A stretch of 6,318 nt of DNA from Actinomycetota bacterium. GTDB lineage: Bacteria; Actinomycetota; Acidimicrobiia; Acidimicrobiales; Iamiaceae. The position numbers were made by a program, and so were the translations under genes. Positions 1-6,020 of the stretch are shown piece by piece (the stretch's first letter is position 1; the number at the start of each line of letters is the position of its first letter). The notes under the pieces are model-generated. The model searched no databases and was not told where the DNA came from. It worked only from the letters and a program-made list of their open reading frames with translations. The DNA is taken from contig JAFDWI010000376.1 in NCBI GenBank assembly GCA_018268545.1, positions 1-6,318 of the forward strand, written 5' to 3'.

Positions 1-660
1 CGGCAAGACGAACTCGACCGCCTCGCCGAACGGTTCGGCGCCCAAGCACTCGTCGCTGATCTCGCCGACCGAGCCGATCTCGAGCGGATCGCTGATGCCT
101 GCCGCGACATGGACGTGTTGGTCGCAAACGCCGGCCTCGGCCAGGACTCACCGATCGGGTCGGTCTCCACCGCGGAGATCGACCAGGTCATCGACGTGAA
201 CCTGCGGGCACCGGTGGTGCTGGCGACCGCGTTCGCGCAAGCACATCTGGACGCGCACACAACCGGGCAGATCGTGATGATGGGATCACTGTCGGGCCTT
301 GCCGCGAGCCCCGAAACCCGCCTGTACAACGCGACCAAGTTCGGCCTGCGCGGCTACACGCTCGCGTTGCGCCAGGACCTCGAACCCCACCGCATCGGGG
401 TCACCCACATCGCCCCCGGTTTCATCCGTGATGCCGGGATGTTCCACAACGGCGGCGTCGAACTGCCCAAGGGCACCCGGACGAAAGCCCCCGGCGATGT
501 CGCCGCCGCCGTCATCAAGGCGATCACCCACAACCCGGCGGAGATCTTCGTCTCACCCGTCGAGCTGCGGGTCGCGGCGACCTTCGCGACGATCGCCCCG
601 CGCACCTCGGAACGGATCCAGAAGCGCCTCGACGCCGCGGGTCGTCAACGAACGGGCTGA
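1..660 (+). CDS. Short-chain dehydrogenase/reductase (SDR), 5' end outside window
   Basis: This is an NAD(P)-dependent oxidoreductase of the classical SDR family, probably cytosolic; the substrate cannot be read from the sequence. The reading frame is open from base 1, so the N-terminal Rossmann glycine motif lies outside the window. Visible in order are a DLAD segment (cofactor adenine contact), NAG at about 235-243, the DVNL Asn after the fourth helix, catalytic Ser at 286-288 (MGSLSG) and the YNATK motif with Tyr at 325-327 and Lys at 337-339. The Ser-Tyr spacing of 13 residues is canonical. APGF follows at about 412, the usual post-catalytic PG motif. The C-terminus is short and ends in TGA at 658-660, consistent with a family length of about 220-250 residues once the missing N-terminus is added. 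An internal ATG at 109 lies within the fold and is not the start. The gene converges on the quinone oxidoreductase gene, 13 bases away. Confidence 0.93.
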   Translation, partial: RQDELDRLAERFGAQALVADLADRADLERIADACRDMDVLVANAGLGQDSPIGSVSTAEIDQVIDVNLRAPVVLATAFAQAHLDAHTTGQIVMMGSLSGLAASPETRLYNATKFGLRGYTLALRQDLEPHRIGVTHIAPGFIRDAGMFHNGGVELPKGTRTKAPGDVAAAVIKAITHNPAEIFVSPVELRVAATFATIAPRTSERIQKRLDAAGRQRTG

Positions 661-673
661 ACCGCACGAACCG

Positions 674-1642
674 TCACGGCACGAGCAGCACGCGTCCCAC
701 GGTGACCCCGGATTCGATCCACGCGTGCGCCTCCGCGGCTTCCGCGAGCGCGAACCGCCGGTCGATCACGGCGCGCAGCTCGCCGGCGGCCATCGCGTCG
801 AGCACGCCGGCGACCATCGCGTGGCAGCGTCGCGCCACGAGCATCTCCATCCCCATGAAGTAACCGACCACGGTCAGGTTGCGTTCGCGCATCATCGACA
901 GTTGCGCGACGGTCGCGTCGCCGCGGCCGACCTCGCCGACCGACACGCACCGACCCCGGTATGCGAGCGACGACAACGCATCGGTGAACGTCGCTCCCCC
1001 GACGTTCTCGACGACGAGATCGACCCCGCGGCCGCCGGTGAGCCGACGGACGCCGACCGCGATGTTCTCGTCGCGGTAGGCGATGCCGTCATCGGCGCCG
1101 AGTTCGATCAGCCGCGCCAGCTTCTCCGATGTCGACGCCGTCGTGAGCACCCGGGCTCCCGCGCGCTTCGCCAACTGGATCGCGGCGACACCGACCCCGC
1201 CCGACCCGGCCGTGACGAGCACGGTCTCCCCTTCGGTCAGTCGTCCGAACTCGAACAGCGCGTCGTGGGCGGTCCCGAAGGGAACGGGGACCGTTGCCGC
1301 GTCGTCGGTCGACAAGCCTTCGGGGATCTTCCACGCGAACCCTTCGGGGACGGCACGCAACTCGGCGTGCGAACCGTCCATCGCCAACGTGACGACCCGA
1401 TCCCCCGGCACGAACGACGTGACCGCATCGCCGACCGCTTCGACGGTTCCCGCGCTCTGGTAGCCCACGATGTGCGGCGTGCGGCCGAGATCGCCGCCGG
1501 CCCGGCTCAGCACGTCGCCGCCCTCGATGCTGATGAATTCGTTCCGGACCAACACGGCGCCCGGGCCCACCTCGGGGTCGGGCACCTCGAGGTACCGGAA
1601 CACCTCCGGTCCCCCGGTCTCGCTGTACACGGCGGCTTTCAT
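674..1642 (-). CDS. Zinc-less NADPH:quinone oxidoreductase-type MDR protein
   Basis: This 322-residue protein belongs to the medium-chain dehydrogenase/reductase superfamily, quinone oxidoreductase branch, which reduces quinones or activated double bonds with NADPH. The N-terminal GroES-like domain starts MKAAVYSETGGPEVF. The typical VGYQSAGTVEAVG turn is at residues 59-71 and PGDRV at 79-83. The nucleotide-binding glycine motif AGSGGVG is at 145-151, followed by the helix AAIQLAKRAGA. ENVGG at 212-216 is a typical QOR motif. The catalytic and structural zinc ligands of alcohol dehydrogenases (GHE, the Cys cluster) are absent. Length matches the family (about 320-330). The ATG at 1642 is chosen because GGGGAG lies 8 bases upstream and the domain begins exactly there; the open frame extends to 1984 but overlaps the divergent permease. 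Substrate unknown. Confidence 0.93.
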   Translation of the reverse strand: MKAAVYSETGGPEVFRYLEVPDPEVGPGAVLVRNEFISIEGGDVLSRAGGDLGRTPHIVGYQSAGTVEAVGDAVTSFVPGDRVVTLAMDGSHAELRAVPEGFAWKIPEGLSTDDAATVPVPFGTAHDALFEFGRLTEGETVLVTAGSGGVGVAAIQLAKRAGARVLTTASTSEKLARLIELGADDGIAYRDENIAVGVRRLTGGRGVDLVVENVGGATFTDALSSLAYRGRCVSVGEVGRGDATVAQLSMMRERNLTVVGYFMGMEMLVARRCHAMVAGVLDAMAAGELRAVIDRRFALAEAAEAHAWIESGVTVGRVLLVP

Positions 1643-1650
1643 CGGCGAAT

Positions 1651-1656
1651 CTCCCC
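1651..1656 (-). promoter_or_regulatory. Ribosome binding site of the quinone oxidoreductase gene
   Basis: On the minus strand GGGGAG sits 8 bases before the ATG at 1642. It decides the start against the much longer in-frame extension reaching 1984. Confidence 0.7.
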
Positions 1657-1749
1657 GAGTTCGTGGTCGATGCCAATCATGCCCGGCGGGCCACGTCGTC
1701 GACACCATCACCACACCCCTCGACGCTTCGGGACGTGCCGGGGCGCCAC

Positions 1750-1755
1750 TATCGT
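1750..1755 (+). promoter_or_regulatory. Candidate -10 box of the nickel/cobalt permease (leaderless)
   Basis: TATCGT fits the actinobacterial TANNNT pattern. It ends 8 bases before the GTG at 1764, so transcription would begin at or within 1-3 bases of the start codon. The -35 region (around 1727-1732, TTCGGG) is weak. No Shine-Dalgarno sequence stands at a usable distance from the GTG, which agrees with leaderless translation, common in actinobacteria. Inferred, not proven. Confidence 0.35.
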
Positions 1756-1763
1756 CGCGTGCC

Positions 1764-2843
1764 GTGCAGATCCGTCGACCGGTGCTGGGTTTCACGGTTT
1801 CCGAGTGGAAACGGATCGCAGGCATGTACGGCGTCGTCGTCGTGTTGCACGTGCTCGGCTGGGGGCTGTTCCTCGCGTTCGCGCGCGACGCGAATCCTGC
1901 GTACGCCGCGGCGGGTGGGCTCGCATACAGCTTCGGGCTCCGCCATGCGTTCGACGCCGACCACATCGCGGCGGTCGACGACACGACGCGCTACCTGATG
2001 CAACGCGGCGACCGGCAGCTCGGCGTCGGGTTCTTCTTCTCACTCGGTCATTCGACGATCGTGTTCGCGTTGGCGGCCGGGATCGCCGTGGCCGCAACCG
2101 TCGTGCAACGCCACATGCCCGGCATGCAACACGCCGGTGGGATCATCGGCGCAGGCATCTCGAGCACGTTCCTGATGGCCATTGCGATCGCGGACCTGAT
2201 CATCCTCCGGGGCCTGCTGGGTGTGTGGCGCGCCGCGAAGTCCGGTGAGTATCGAGCGGACGAACTCGACGAGCTCATGTCGAACCGCGGGTTCTTCAAC
2301 CGCTTGACCGGTCAACGGTGGCGGGCACGGTTGCGTCACTCGTGGCAGATGTACCCGATCGGATTGTTGTTCGGGCTCGGGTTCGACACGGCCTCCGAGG
2401 TCGGCCTGTTGGCACTCACGGGATCGGCCGCGAGCGGCGTGGGCACCAGCGGCTCGGCGGCGCCGGCGTTGGCGGTGCTGGCGCTTCCACTGCTGTTCAC
2501 CGCCGGCATGTGCGCCATGGACACGACCGACGGGCTCATGATGACCCGGGCATACGGGTGGGCATTCGTCAACCCGATCCGCAAGATCTACTACAACCTC
2601 GCCACCGTCGGCCTCGGTGTGTTCATCGCCGCGACCGTCGCCGCGGTGGAGATCCTGCAGCTCGCCTCCGGTCAGATCGGGTTGACCGGGGGTTTCTGGG
2701 ACTGGGTCGGCAACCTCGATTTCGAGATGCTCGGCTACGCGATCGTCGGCGCCTTCATCGTGTGTTGGGCGGGTTCGATGGCGCTGTACCGGATCCGACG
2801 GATCGACGAACGCTACGGGCCGACCCCGGCGGAGCCGAGCTGA
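1764..2843 (+). CDS. Nickel/cobalt permease, HoxN/HupN/NixA (NiCoT) family
   Basis: This integral membrane secondary transporter takes up Ni2+ and/or Co2+, supplying nickel enzymes or cobalamin synthesis. With the GTG at 1764 it has 359 residues and about eight hydrophobic segments. All family signatures are present: RHAFDADHI at 60-68 in TM2 (the HX4DH metal motif: H61, D66, H67), FSLGHSTIV at 92-100, LGFDTASE at 205-212 and AGMCAMDTTDG at 247-257. The RGFFNRLTG stretch at 175-183, in the central cytoplasmic loop, is also typical. Start choice: an ATG at 1470 would lie deep in the antisense oxidoreductase gene, while the GTG at 1764 gives an N-terminus (VSEWKRIAGMY) like other NiCoT proteins. 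GTG 1782 and ATG 1824 are alternatives. The loop after TM3 carries HMPGMQH (117-123), a possible extra metal-binding patch. The sequence does not separate nickel from cobalt. No nickel enzyme or cob gene is in the window. Confidence 0.94.
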   Translation: MQIRRPVLGFTVSEWKRIAGMYGVVVVLHVLGWGLFLAFARDANPAYAAAGGLAYSFGLRHAFDADHIAAVDDTTRYLMQRGDRQLGVGFFFSLGHSTIVFALAAGIAVAATVVQRHMPGMQHAGGIIGAGISSTFLMAIAIADLIILRGLLGVWRAAKSGEYRADELDELMSNRGFFNRLTGQRWRARLRHSWQMYPIGLLFGLGFDTASEVGLLALTGSAASGVGTSGSAAPALAVLALPLLFTAGMCAMDTTDGLMMTRAYGWAFVNPIRKIYYNLATVGLGVFIAATVAAVEILQLASGQIGLTGGFWDWVGNLDFEMLGYAIVGAFIVCWAGSMALYRIRRIDERYGPTPAEPS

Positions 2844-2852
2844 CGGATCCCG

Positions 2853-2880
2853 CTCCGGCGCGCGTGACCGCGCCCGGGAG
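2853..2880. terminator. GC-rich hairpin between convergent genes
   Basis: GGCGCG (2857-2862) pairs with CGCGCC (2869-2874) across a six-base loop, and the stem extends through CC/GG after one bulged C. The hairpin lies 9 bases after the permease stop and 8 bases after the esterase stop, so it can serve both transcripts. No T-run follows on either strand, so this is a U-tract-less terminator candidate, as is common in high-GC actinobacteria. Confidence 0.5.
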
Positions 2881-2888
2881 TGCGTGGG

Positions 2889-3866
2889 TCAGGACCGAGG
2901 ATGTGCGCGCACGAATGCGATCGTGCGTGACGCCGCGTCGAACCGGTCCGGCGGCGGCCATTCGTGTCCACCACCGACGAACTCGTACAGCACGACCGCA
3001 GCCGCATCGTCGCAACGCCCCCAGGTGTGGCGGCGCACGTCGTTCGCCAACGTCTTGACCTTCGGCTTCGCGTCACAGCCGTCGATCTTGGCCCAGGCGG
3101 CCATGTTGGCCTCGGTCCCCGATCCTCCGCCGAGCGCGGTGTCGTCGGGCGCCGGTGCGTACGCGACGATCGGATCGGCGGTGCCGTGGAATGCGATCAC
3201 CGGCATCGGCTTGTCGCACGGACCGGGCGCCTCGGCGGCTGCGGTGACGAGTACCGCGATCCGATCCTGGTTCGCACAGCCGTACTGCGCGGCGAAGGTG
3301 CCGCCGACCGAGAAGCCGACGAGCGCAACCCGCGACAGGTCGATACACCGTGTGGCCGTGACGGTGTCGATCAGCGCGCTGACGAAATCGGCGTCCGCTC
3401 CGGTCGAGTTCGCCTGCCACAACGCAGGCGACCCTTGGGCATCAGGAGCGACGACGGTCATCCCGGCTTGTGGTGCCGCACGATCGAGCCCGGTCGCTGC
3501 GGCGAACCCAGCACCGGTCTGGCCGGCGCCGTGGAGCACGACGATCAGTGGCGACGGATCGACGTCGGTGTCGTGATCCGGCACCGGCGCGAACAGTGTC
3601 CAGGTGCGCCTGCCCCCGCCGACCTGAAGTGTCTGATCTGCGGCATCGGTCGCGCCCGTGGCCTGGCACCCCCGCGAGGCGACCGCCGGCGCATCCACGC
3701 CCGTGGGAACCAACGACGAGGTGTGCGACGCGCGGGTCGGCACCGGGGCGTCGTCGTCGGACCCGGAACCACTCGACGAACAACCCGCGAACGCGACCAT
3801 CGCGACCACGGTCGCGGCCACGGCGGCCCGGAATCGACGGCGCCGCAATGTGCGCGAGGCGTTCAT
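2889..3866 (-). CDS. Secreted lipoprotein esterase, LpqC / PHB-depolymerase-like alpha/beta hydrolase
   Basis: This is a 325-residue exported serine esterase resembling the LpqC / polyhydroxybutyrate depolymerase / feruloyl esterase group. The signal peptide has a basic n-region (RTLRRRRFR), a hydrophobic stretch and a lipobox-like FAGC with Cys29, predicting a lipid-anchored protein outside the membrane. A Ser/Gly/Asp linker (30-40) follows. The hydrolase domain shows VVLHGAGQTG (109-118, HG of the oxyanion hole), nucleophile elbow GFSVGG with Ser186, HGTADP with candidate acid Asp231, and GGGHEWP with His301. Six cysteines besides Cys29 (67, 174, 197, 217, 264, 285) could form disulfides. 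The substrate is not deducible: polyester, feruloyl or other acyl esters are possible. ATG 3866 shares its A with the preceding gene's TGA (TGATG), so it is translationally coupled to the CNBD gene. The -3 lipobox residue is Phe, less usual than Leu. Confidence 0.9.
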   Translation of the reverse strand: MNASRTLRRRRFRAAVAATVVAMVAFAGCSSSGSGSDDDAPVPTRASHTSSLVPTGVDAPAVASRGCQATGATDAADQTLQVGGGRRTWTLFAPVPDHDTDVDPSPLIVVLHGAGQTGAGFAAATGLDRAAPQAGMTVVAPDAQGSPALWQANSTGADADFVSALIDTVTATRCIDLSRVALVGFSVGGTFAAQYGCANQDRIAVLVTAAAEAPGPCDKPMPVIAFHGTADPIVAYAPAPDDTALGGGSGTEANMAAWAKIDGCDAKPKVKTLANDVRRHTWGRCDDAAAVVLYEFVGGGHEWPPPDRFDAASRTIAFVRAHPRS

Positions 3867-4288
3867 CAGGTCGCGTCGCCCACGCGGTTCGCGGATTCCC
3901 GAGCATCAGCGGTTTCGCGCAGACGTCGCGCGACGGGTTCGATGTCGAGCAACTTGCGGAACTCGGGCGGGCCCGCGACATGGACCCGCGCCCCGTCGAC
4001 GGTCCGAACCGTCGCTGTGCACGGAACGTGGTCGAGCAGGCCGATCTCGCCGACCCAGGAGCCCGACCCGAGCGTGACGAGCTGATCGGCACCGCCCAGG
4101 CCGTGATGCACCACCTCGACCTCGCCGGTCTCGACGACCACGAACTGCTTCGCCATCCCGCCTTGGACCATCAGCACCCGACCCGGTGAGGCGTCGATGG
4201 GCGTCAACAGATGCCCCGCCTCACGCAACTGGGTGGCATCGCACCCTTCGAACAGGCTGAGTTCGGCAAGTTCACGGGGATCAGACAC
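3866..4288 (-). CDS. Stand-alone cyclic-nucleotide-binding-domain protein
   Basis: This 140-residue cytosolic protein is a single cNMP-binding (CRP-like) beta-barrel with no helix-turn-helix, kinase or channel domain. It begins VSDPRELAELSLFEGCD, the usual entry helix. Then come PGRVLMVQGGMAKQFVVVETGEVEV (about 35-59, strands 3-5) and GSWVGEIGLLDHVPCTATVRT (77-97), the phosphate-binding cassette. Glu81 of the cassette is present, but the arginine normally following the Pro is Cys90 (PCTATV for PRTATV), so cAMP or cGMP binding is doubtful. The C-terminal helix (108-126) resembles the CNBD lid. GTG at 4288 is chosen because GGAGGT stands 8 bases upstream and the domain starts there; a TTG at 4357 would add 23 residues with no domain match. 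Its TGA overlaps the esterase ATG. It may act as a regulatory subunit or sensor, but the partner is unknown. Confidence 0.88.
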   Translation of the reverse strand: MSDPRELAELSLFEGCDATQLREAGHLLTPIDASPGRVLMVQGGMAKQFVVVETGEVEVVHHGLGGADQLVTLGSGSWVGEIGLLDHVPCTATVRTVDGARVHVAGPPEFRKLLDIEPVARRLRETADARESANRVGDAT

Positions 4289-4296
4289 GGCGGAGT

Positions 4297-4302
4297 ACCT
4301 CC
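4297..4302 (-). promoter_or_regulatory. Strong ribosome binding site of the CNBD gene
   Basis: On the minus strand GGAGGT, a near-complete Shine-Dalgarno sequence, lies 8 bases before GTG 4288. This sets the start of the CNBD gene 69 bases inside the longest open frame. Confidence 0.8.
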
Positions 4303-4335
4303 ACACGACGCTACCGGTCCTTCCAGCATGCACGA

Positions 4336-4350
4336 CGCCGAAGTTCGGCG
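4336..4350. repeat. Perfect 7+1+7 inverted repeat between the cyclase and CNBD genes
   Basis: CGCCGAA and TTCGGCG flank one central base. The repeat lies 19 bases after the cyclase stop codon and 33 bases before the CNBD ribosome binding site. As RNA it would fold into a six-pair stem with a three-base loop, but no U-run follows. It could be a weak terminator or attenuator, an mRNA processing or stability element, or a dimeric-regulator operator. The sequence does not decide between these. Confidence 0.5.
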
Positions 4351-4369
4351 CGGGCAATGGTGTCGAAGA

Positions 4370-5821
4370 TCACACGTCGTCGGTCGACGCCCGAGCCGGC
4401 CGGTCGCGCACGGAACGGCCCGGCGCGTCCGCCGCTCGGTCTCCGATGTCCACCACTGCGACCCGGTTCTTGCCTCCTGCCTTGCAACTTCGGAGCATCC
4501 GATCGGCTTCGTCGATCAACGCGTCGGCCGATGCCACGCCTTCGGCATCGAACGCGACACCGATGCTCACGCCCACGATCGGCTGGCAACCCGGCGCCTC
4601 GATCGACTCGCCGAGCGCGCCCCGGATCGACTCGGCGATCGCGAGCGCTTCGGAACGTTCACCGAGCGGCTGCACGAGGACCGCGAATTCGTCGCCGCTG
4701 AGCCGGGCGACCGTGTGCGGGCCGCACGCACGCTCCATTCGTTCGGCCACGACCTGGAGGACCCGGTCGCCCACCTGATGGCCGAACTCGTCGTTGACCG
4801 GTTTGAAGTTGTCGAGGTCACAGAACAGCACCGCGCGCCGGGATCCCGCCGAGTCGACCAACAACGTCATGAACTCGCTGCGATTCACGAGGCGGGTGAG
4901 GTGGTCATGGGTCACCTGCCATGCCAGTTCGCCCTGGTGGGCGCCCCAGCGGACCACGAGCCGTGCGAGGTCCACGATCCGCCGGATCCGGCTCGTCAGC
5001 ACCATCCCCGGGCCCTCGTCCAACCAGTGGAAGATGAACAGCGCCGCTTCGGCGCCCGTGTCGTTGCCGGACGAGATCGGGGCCATCCACAATGCGCCGT
5101 AGCCTTCGGCGCGTGCGCCGCTCATCGTGGGTGCCGACACGCGTTCGGTGACATCCACGACATCGTCTCCGGTACGCAACACGTCCTCGAACGCCGCTCG
5201 ATCCTCGGGGCGTGGATTCGCGAGGTCGATCAGGTGCCCGTCGCCGTGCACGCGGCCGAAGCCGGTTCCGGTCCACGACGTCGCGATCGCGACGGACGAA
5301 CCGGGGATCTCCTGGACGAGCAGGGGCGGCAGCATCGACAGCACCGCCCCCTCACTGCGTCCGGCGAGGATTGCCGCGGCGACGTCGTTCAGACCTTGAG
5401 AGGATCCCGCCGGGTGGATCTGGGCGAGGTAACCGTCGAAGTCGGCCCGCCTCAGCCTGCGTGCCATCACGTCGACCGGTTGCCACGCCCCGGACCGGTG
5501 CCGCGCCCGGAGTCGCAGCGGGGTCGGGACCCAACGCGGGTCATCGGAGGCGGCCGACATCTCGGCCAACCCGTTCGCCGCGAGTTCGAGGCTGGACGAA
5601 TCGAGGAACTCGACGATCGACCGTCCGATCCAGTCGTCGGGAACCCACCCGAGAATCTCTGCGATTGTCGGTGAGGCGAACGTGATCACGAGGTCCGTGC
5701 CGAGCACGACGAACGGGTCGACGGAGGCGTCGACCATCCCGCGACACAGGCGACCGTCGAGATCGTGTGACGACACGTCTTCAGCCGATCCCACCGACCA
5801 CGAACGTTGCGCGATCCGCAC
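4370..5821 (-). CDS. PAS-containing diguanylate cyclase (SGDEF)
   Basis: This 483-residue soluble protein is predicted to make cyclic di-GMP from two GTP. Domains in order: a PAS domain at about 29-137 (MVDASVDPFVVLGTDLVITF, then ILGWVPDDWIGRS); a middle region of about 145-295 that looks GAF-like but which I cannot assign firmly; a HDHLTRLVNR linker at 305-314; and a GGDEF domain at about 305-459. That domain shows CDLDNFK (metal Asp335, Asp337), NDEFGH (343-348) and SGDEF (375-379, bases 4685-4699). Ser for the first Gly is seen in active cyclases, and the other catalytic residues are intact. The inhibitory RxxD site is replaced by CGPH (366-369). A charged tail of about 23 residues follows. 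No membrane segments are visible. GTG 5821 is the first start after an upstream in-frame TAG but has no clear ribosome binding site; GTG 5776 or ATG 5737 are alternatives. Confidence 0.91.
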   Translation of the reverse strand: MRIAQRSWSVGSAEDVSSHDLDGRLCRGMVDASVDPFVVLGTDLVITFASPTIAEILGWVPDDWIGRSIVEFLDSSSLELAANGLAEMSAASDDPRWVPTPLRLRARHRSGAWQPVDVMARRLRRADFDGYLAQIHPAGSSQGLNDVAAAILAGRSEGAVLSMLPPLLVQEIPGSSVAIATSWTGTGFGRVHGDGHLIDLANPRPEDRAAFEDVLRTGDDVVDVTERVSAPTMSGARAEGYGALWMAPISSGNDTGAEAALFIFHWLDEGPGMVLTSRIRRIVDLARLVVRWGAHQGELAWQVTHDHLTRLVNRSEFMTLLVDSAGSRRAVLFCDLDNFKPVNDEFGHQVGDRVLQVVAERMERACGPHTVARLSGDEFAVLVQPLGERSEALAIAESIRGALGESIEAPGCQPIVGVSIGVAFDAEGVASADALIDEADRMLRSCKAGGKNRVAVVDIGDRAADAPGRSVRDRPARASTDDV

Positions 5822-5939
5822 GGCAAACCGACCGGTCGACGGCTGATACCGCTGACGACGCCATGACGGCCGACCCTACCGTCCTGTGGCCGGCGACGCA
5901 TCGGCGGCCTCGGCGGAGATCGCGTCGGGTGGCGGTGCC

Positions 5940-5993
5940 ACCGTCACCGCGGACATCACCGCGACCACCGTCACCGCGGGCATCACCGCGACC
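5940..5993. repeat. 27-base direct tandem repeat, two copies
   Basis: Copies at 5940-5966 and 5967-5993 each begin ACCGTCACCGCG and end ATCACCGCGACC. They differ at one position only (A5953 against G5980). A third, strongly diverged 27-base stretch may follow (5994-6020). The unit is a multiple of three, and the region looks like a small minisatellite within the spacer. Confidence 0.85.
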
Positions 5994-6004
5994 GTTGCCA
6001 CCGA

Positions 6005-6020
6005 CGCGGTCGCGACCGCG
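6005..6020. repeat. Perfect 16-base palindrome after the partial cyclase gene
   Basis: CGCGGTCGCGACCGCG is its own reverse complement. It begins 9 bases after the stop codon of the upstream (partial) cyclase gene. As RNA it could form a five-pair GC stem with a six-base loop, so it may be a terminator hairpin without U-tract. A dimeric protein operator for the downstream cyclase is the alternative. Confidence 0.6.

Larger units (their letters stand above)
1643..1763. promoter_or_regulatory. Divergent promoter spacer, quinone oxidoreductase / nickel permease
   Basis: This 121-base spacer must carry the promoters of both divergent genes. On the plus strand TATCGT (1750-1755) is a possible -10 for the permease. 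On the minus strand CATGAT near 1673-1678 is a weak -10-like match for the oxidoreductase gene, without a convincing -35. I see no long inverted repeat typical of a NikR or Fur-family operator, and the spacer is too short for a full cobalamin riboswitch. Confidence 0.45.

Noticed and set aside
674..1642. A zinc-dependent alcohol dehydrogenase.
   Set aside because: The GHE zinc motif and the structural Cys cluster are absent; the motifs fit the zinc-less quinone oxidoreductase branch.
1643..1763. A cobalamin riboswitch controlling the nickel/cobalt permease.
   Set aside because: The spacer is too short, lacks a recognisable B12-box, and the permease appears leaderless.
299..2248. A 649-codon plus-strand open frame across the oxidoreductase and permease genes.
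   Set aside because: It is antisense to one strong gene and out of frame with two others. Its product is Arg/Pro/His-rich without a domain, typical of shadow ORFs in high-GC DNA.
2964..4085. A 373-codon plus-strand open frame opposite the esterase and CNBD genes.
   Set aside because: It is antisense to two well-supported, overlapping genes and has low-complexity, Arg-rich composition.
4685..4699. SGDEF as a sign of a degenerate, inactive cyclase.
   Set aside because: The Ser variant occurs in active enzymes, and the metal-binding Asp residues and NDxxGH motif are intact.
4211..5674. A 487-codon plus-strand open frame opposite the diguanylate cyclase.
   Set aside because: It is a mirror frame of a clear PAS-GGDEF gene, with Arg/Asp/His-rich composition and no recognisable fold.
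5940..6020. A CRISPR array.
   Set aside because: There are only two directly adjacent 27-base copies with no spacer between them, and no cas genes nearby.
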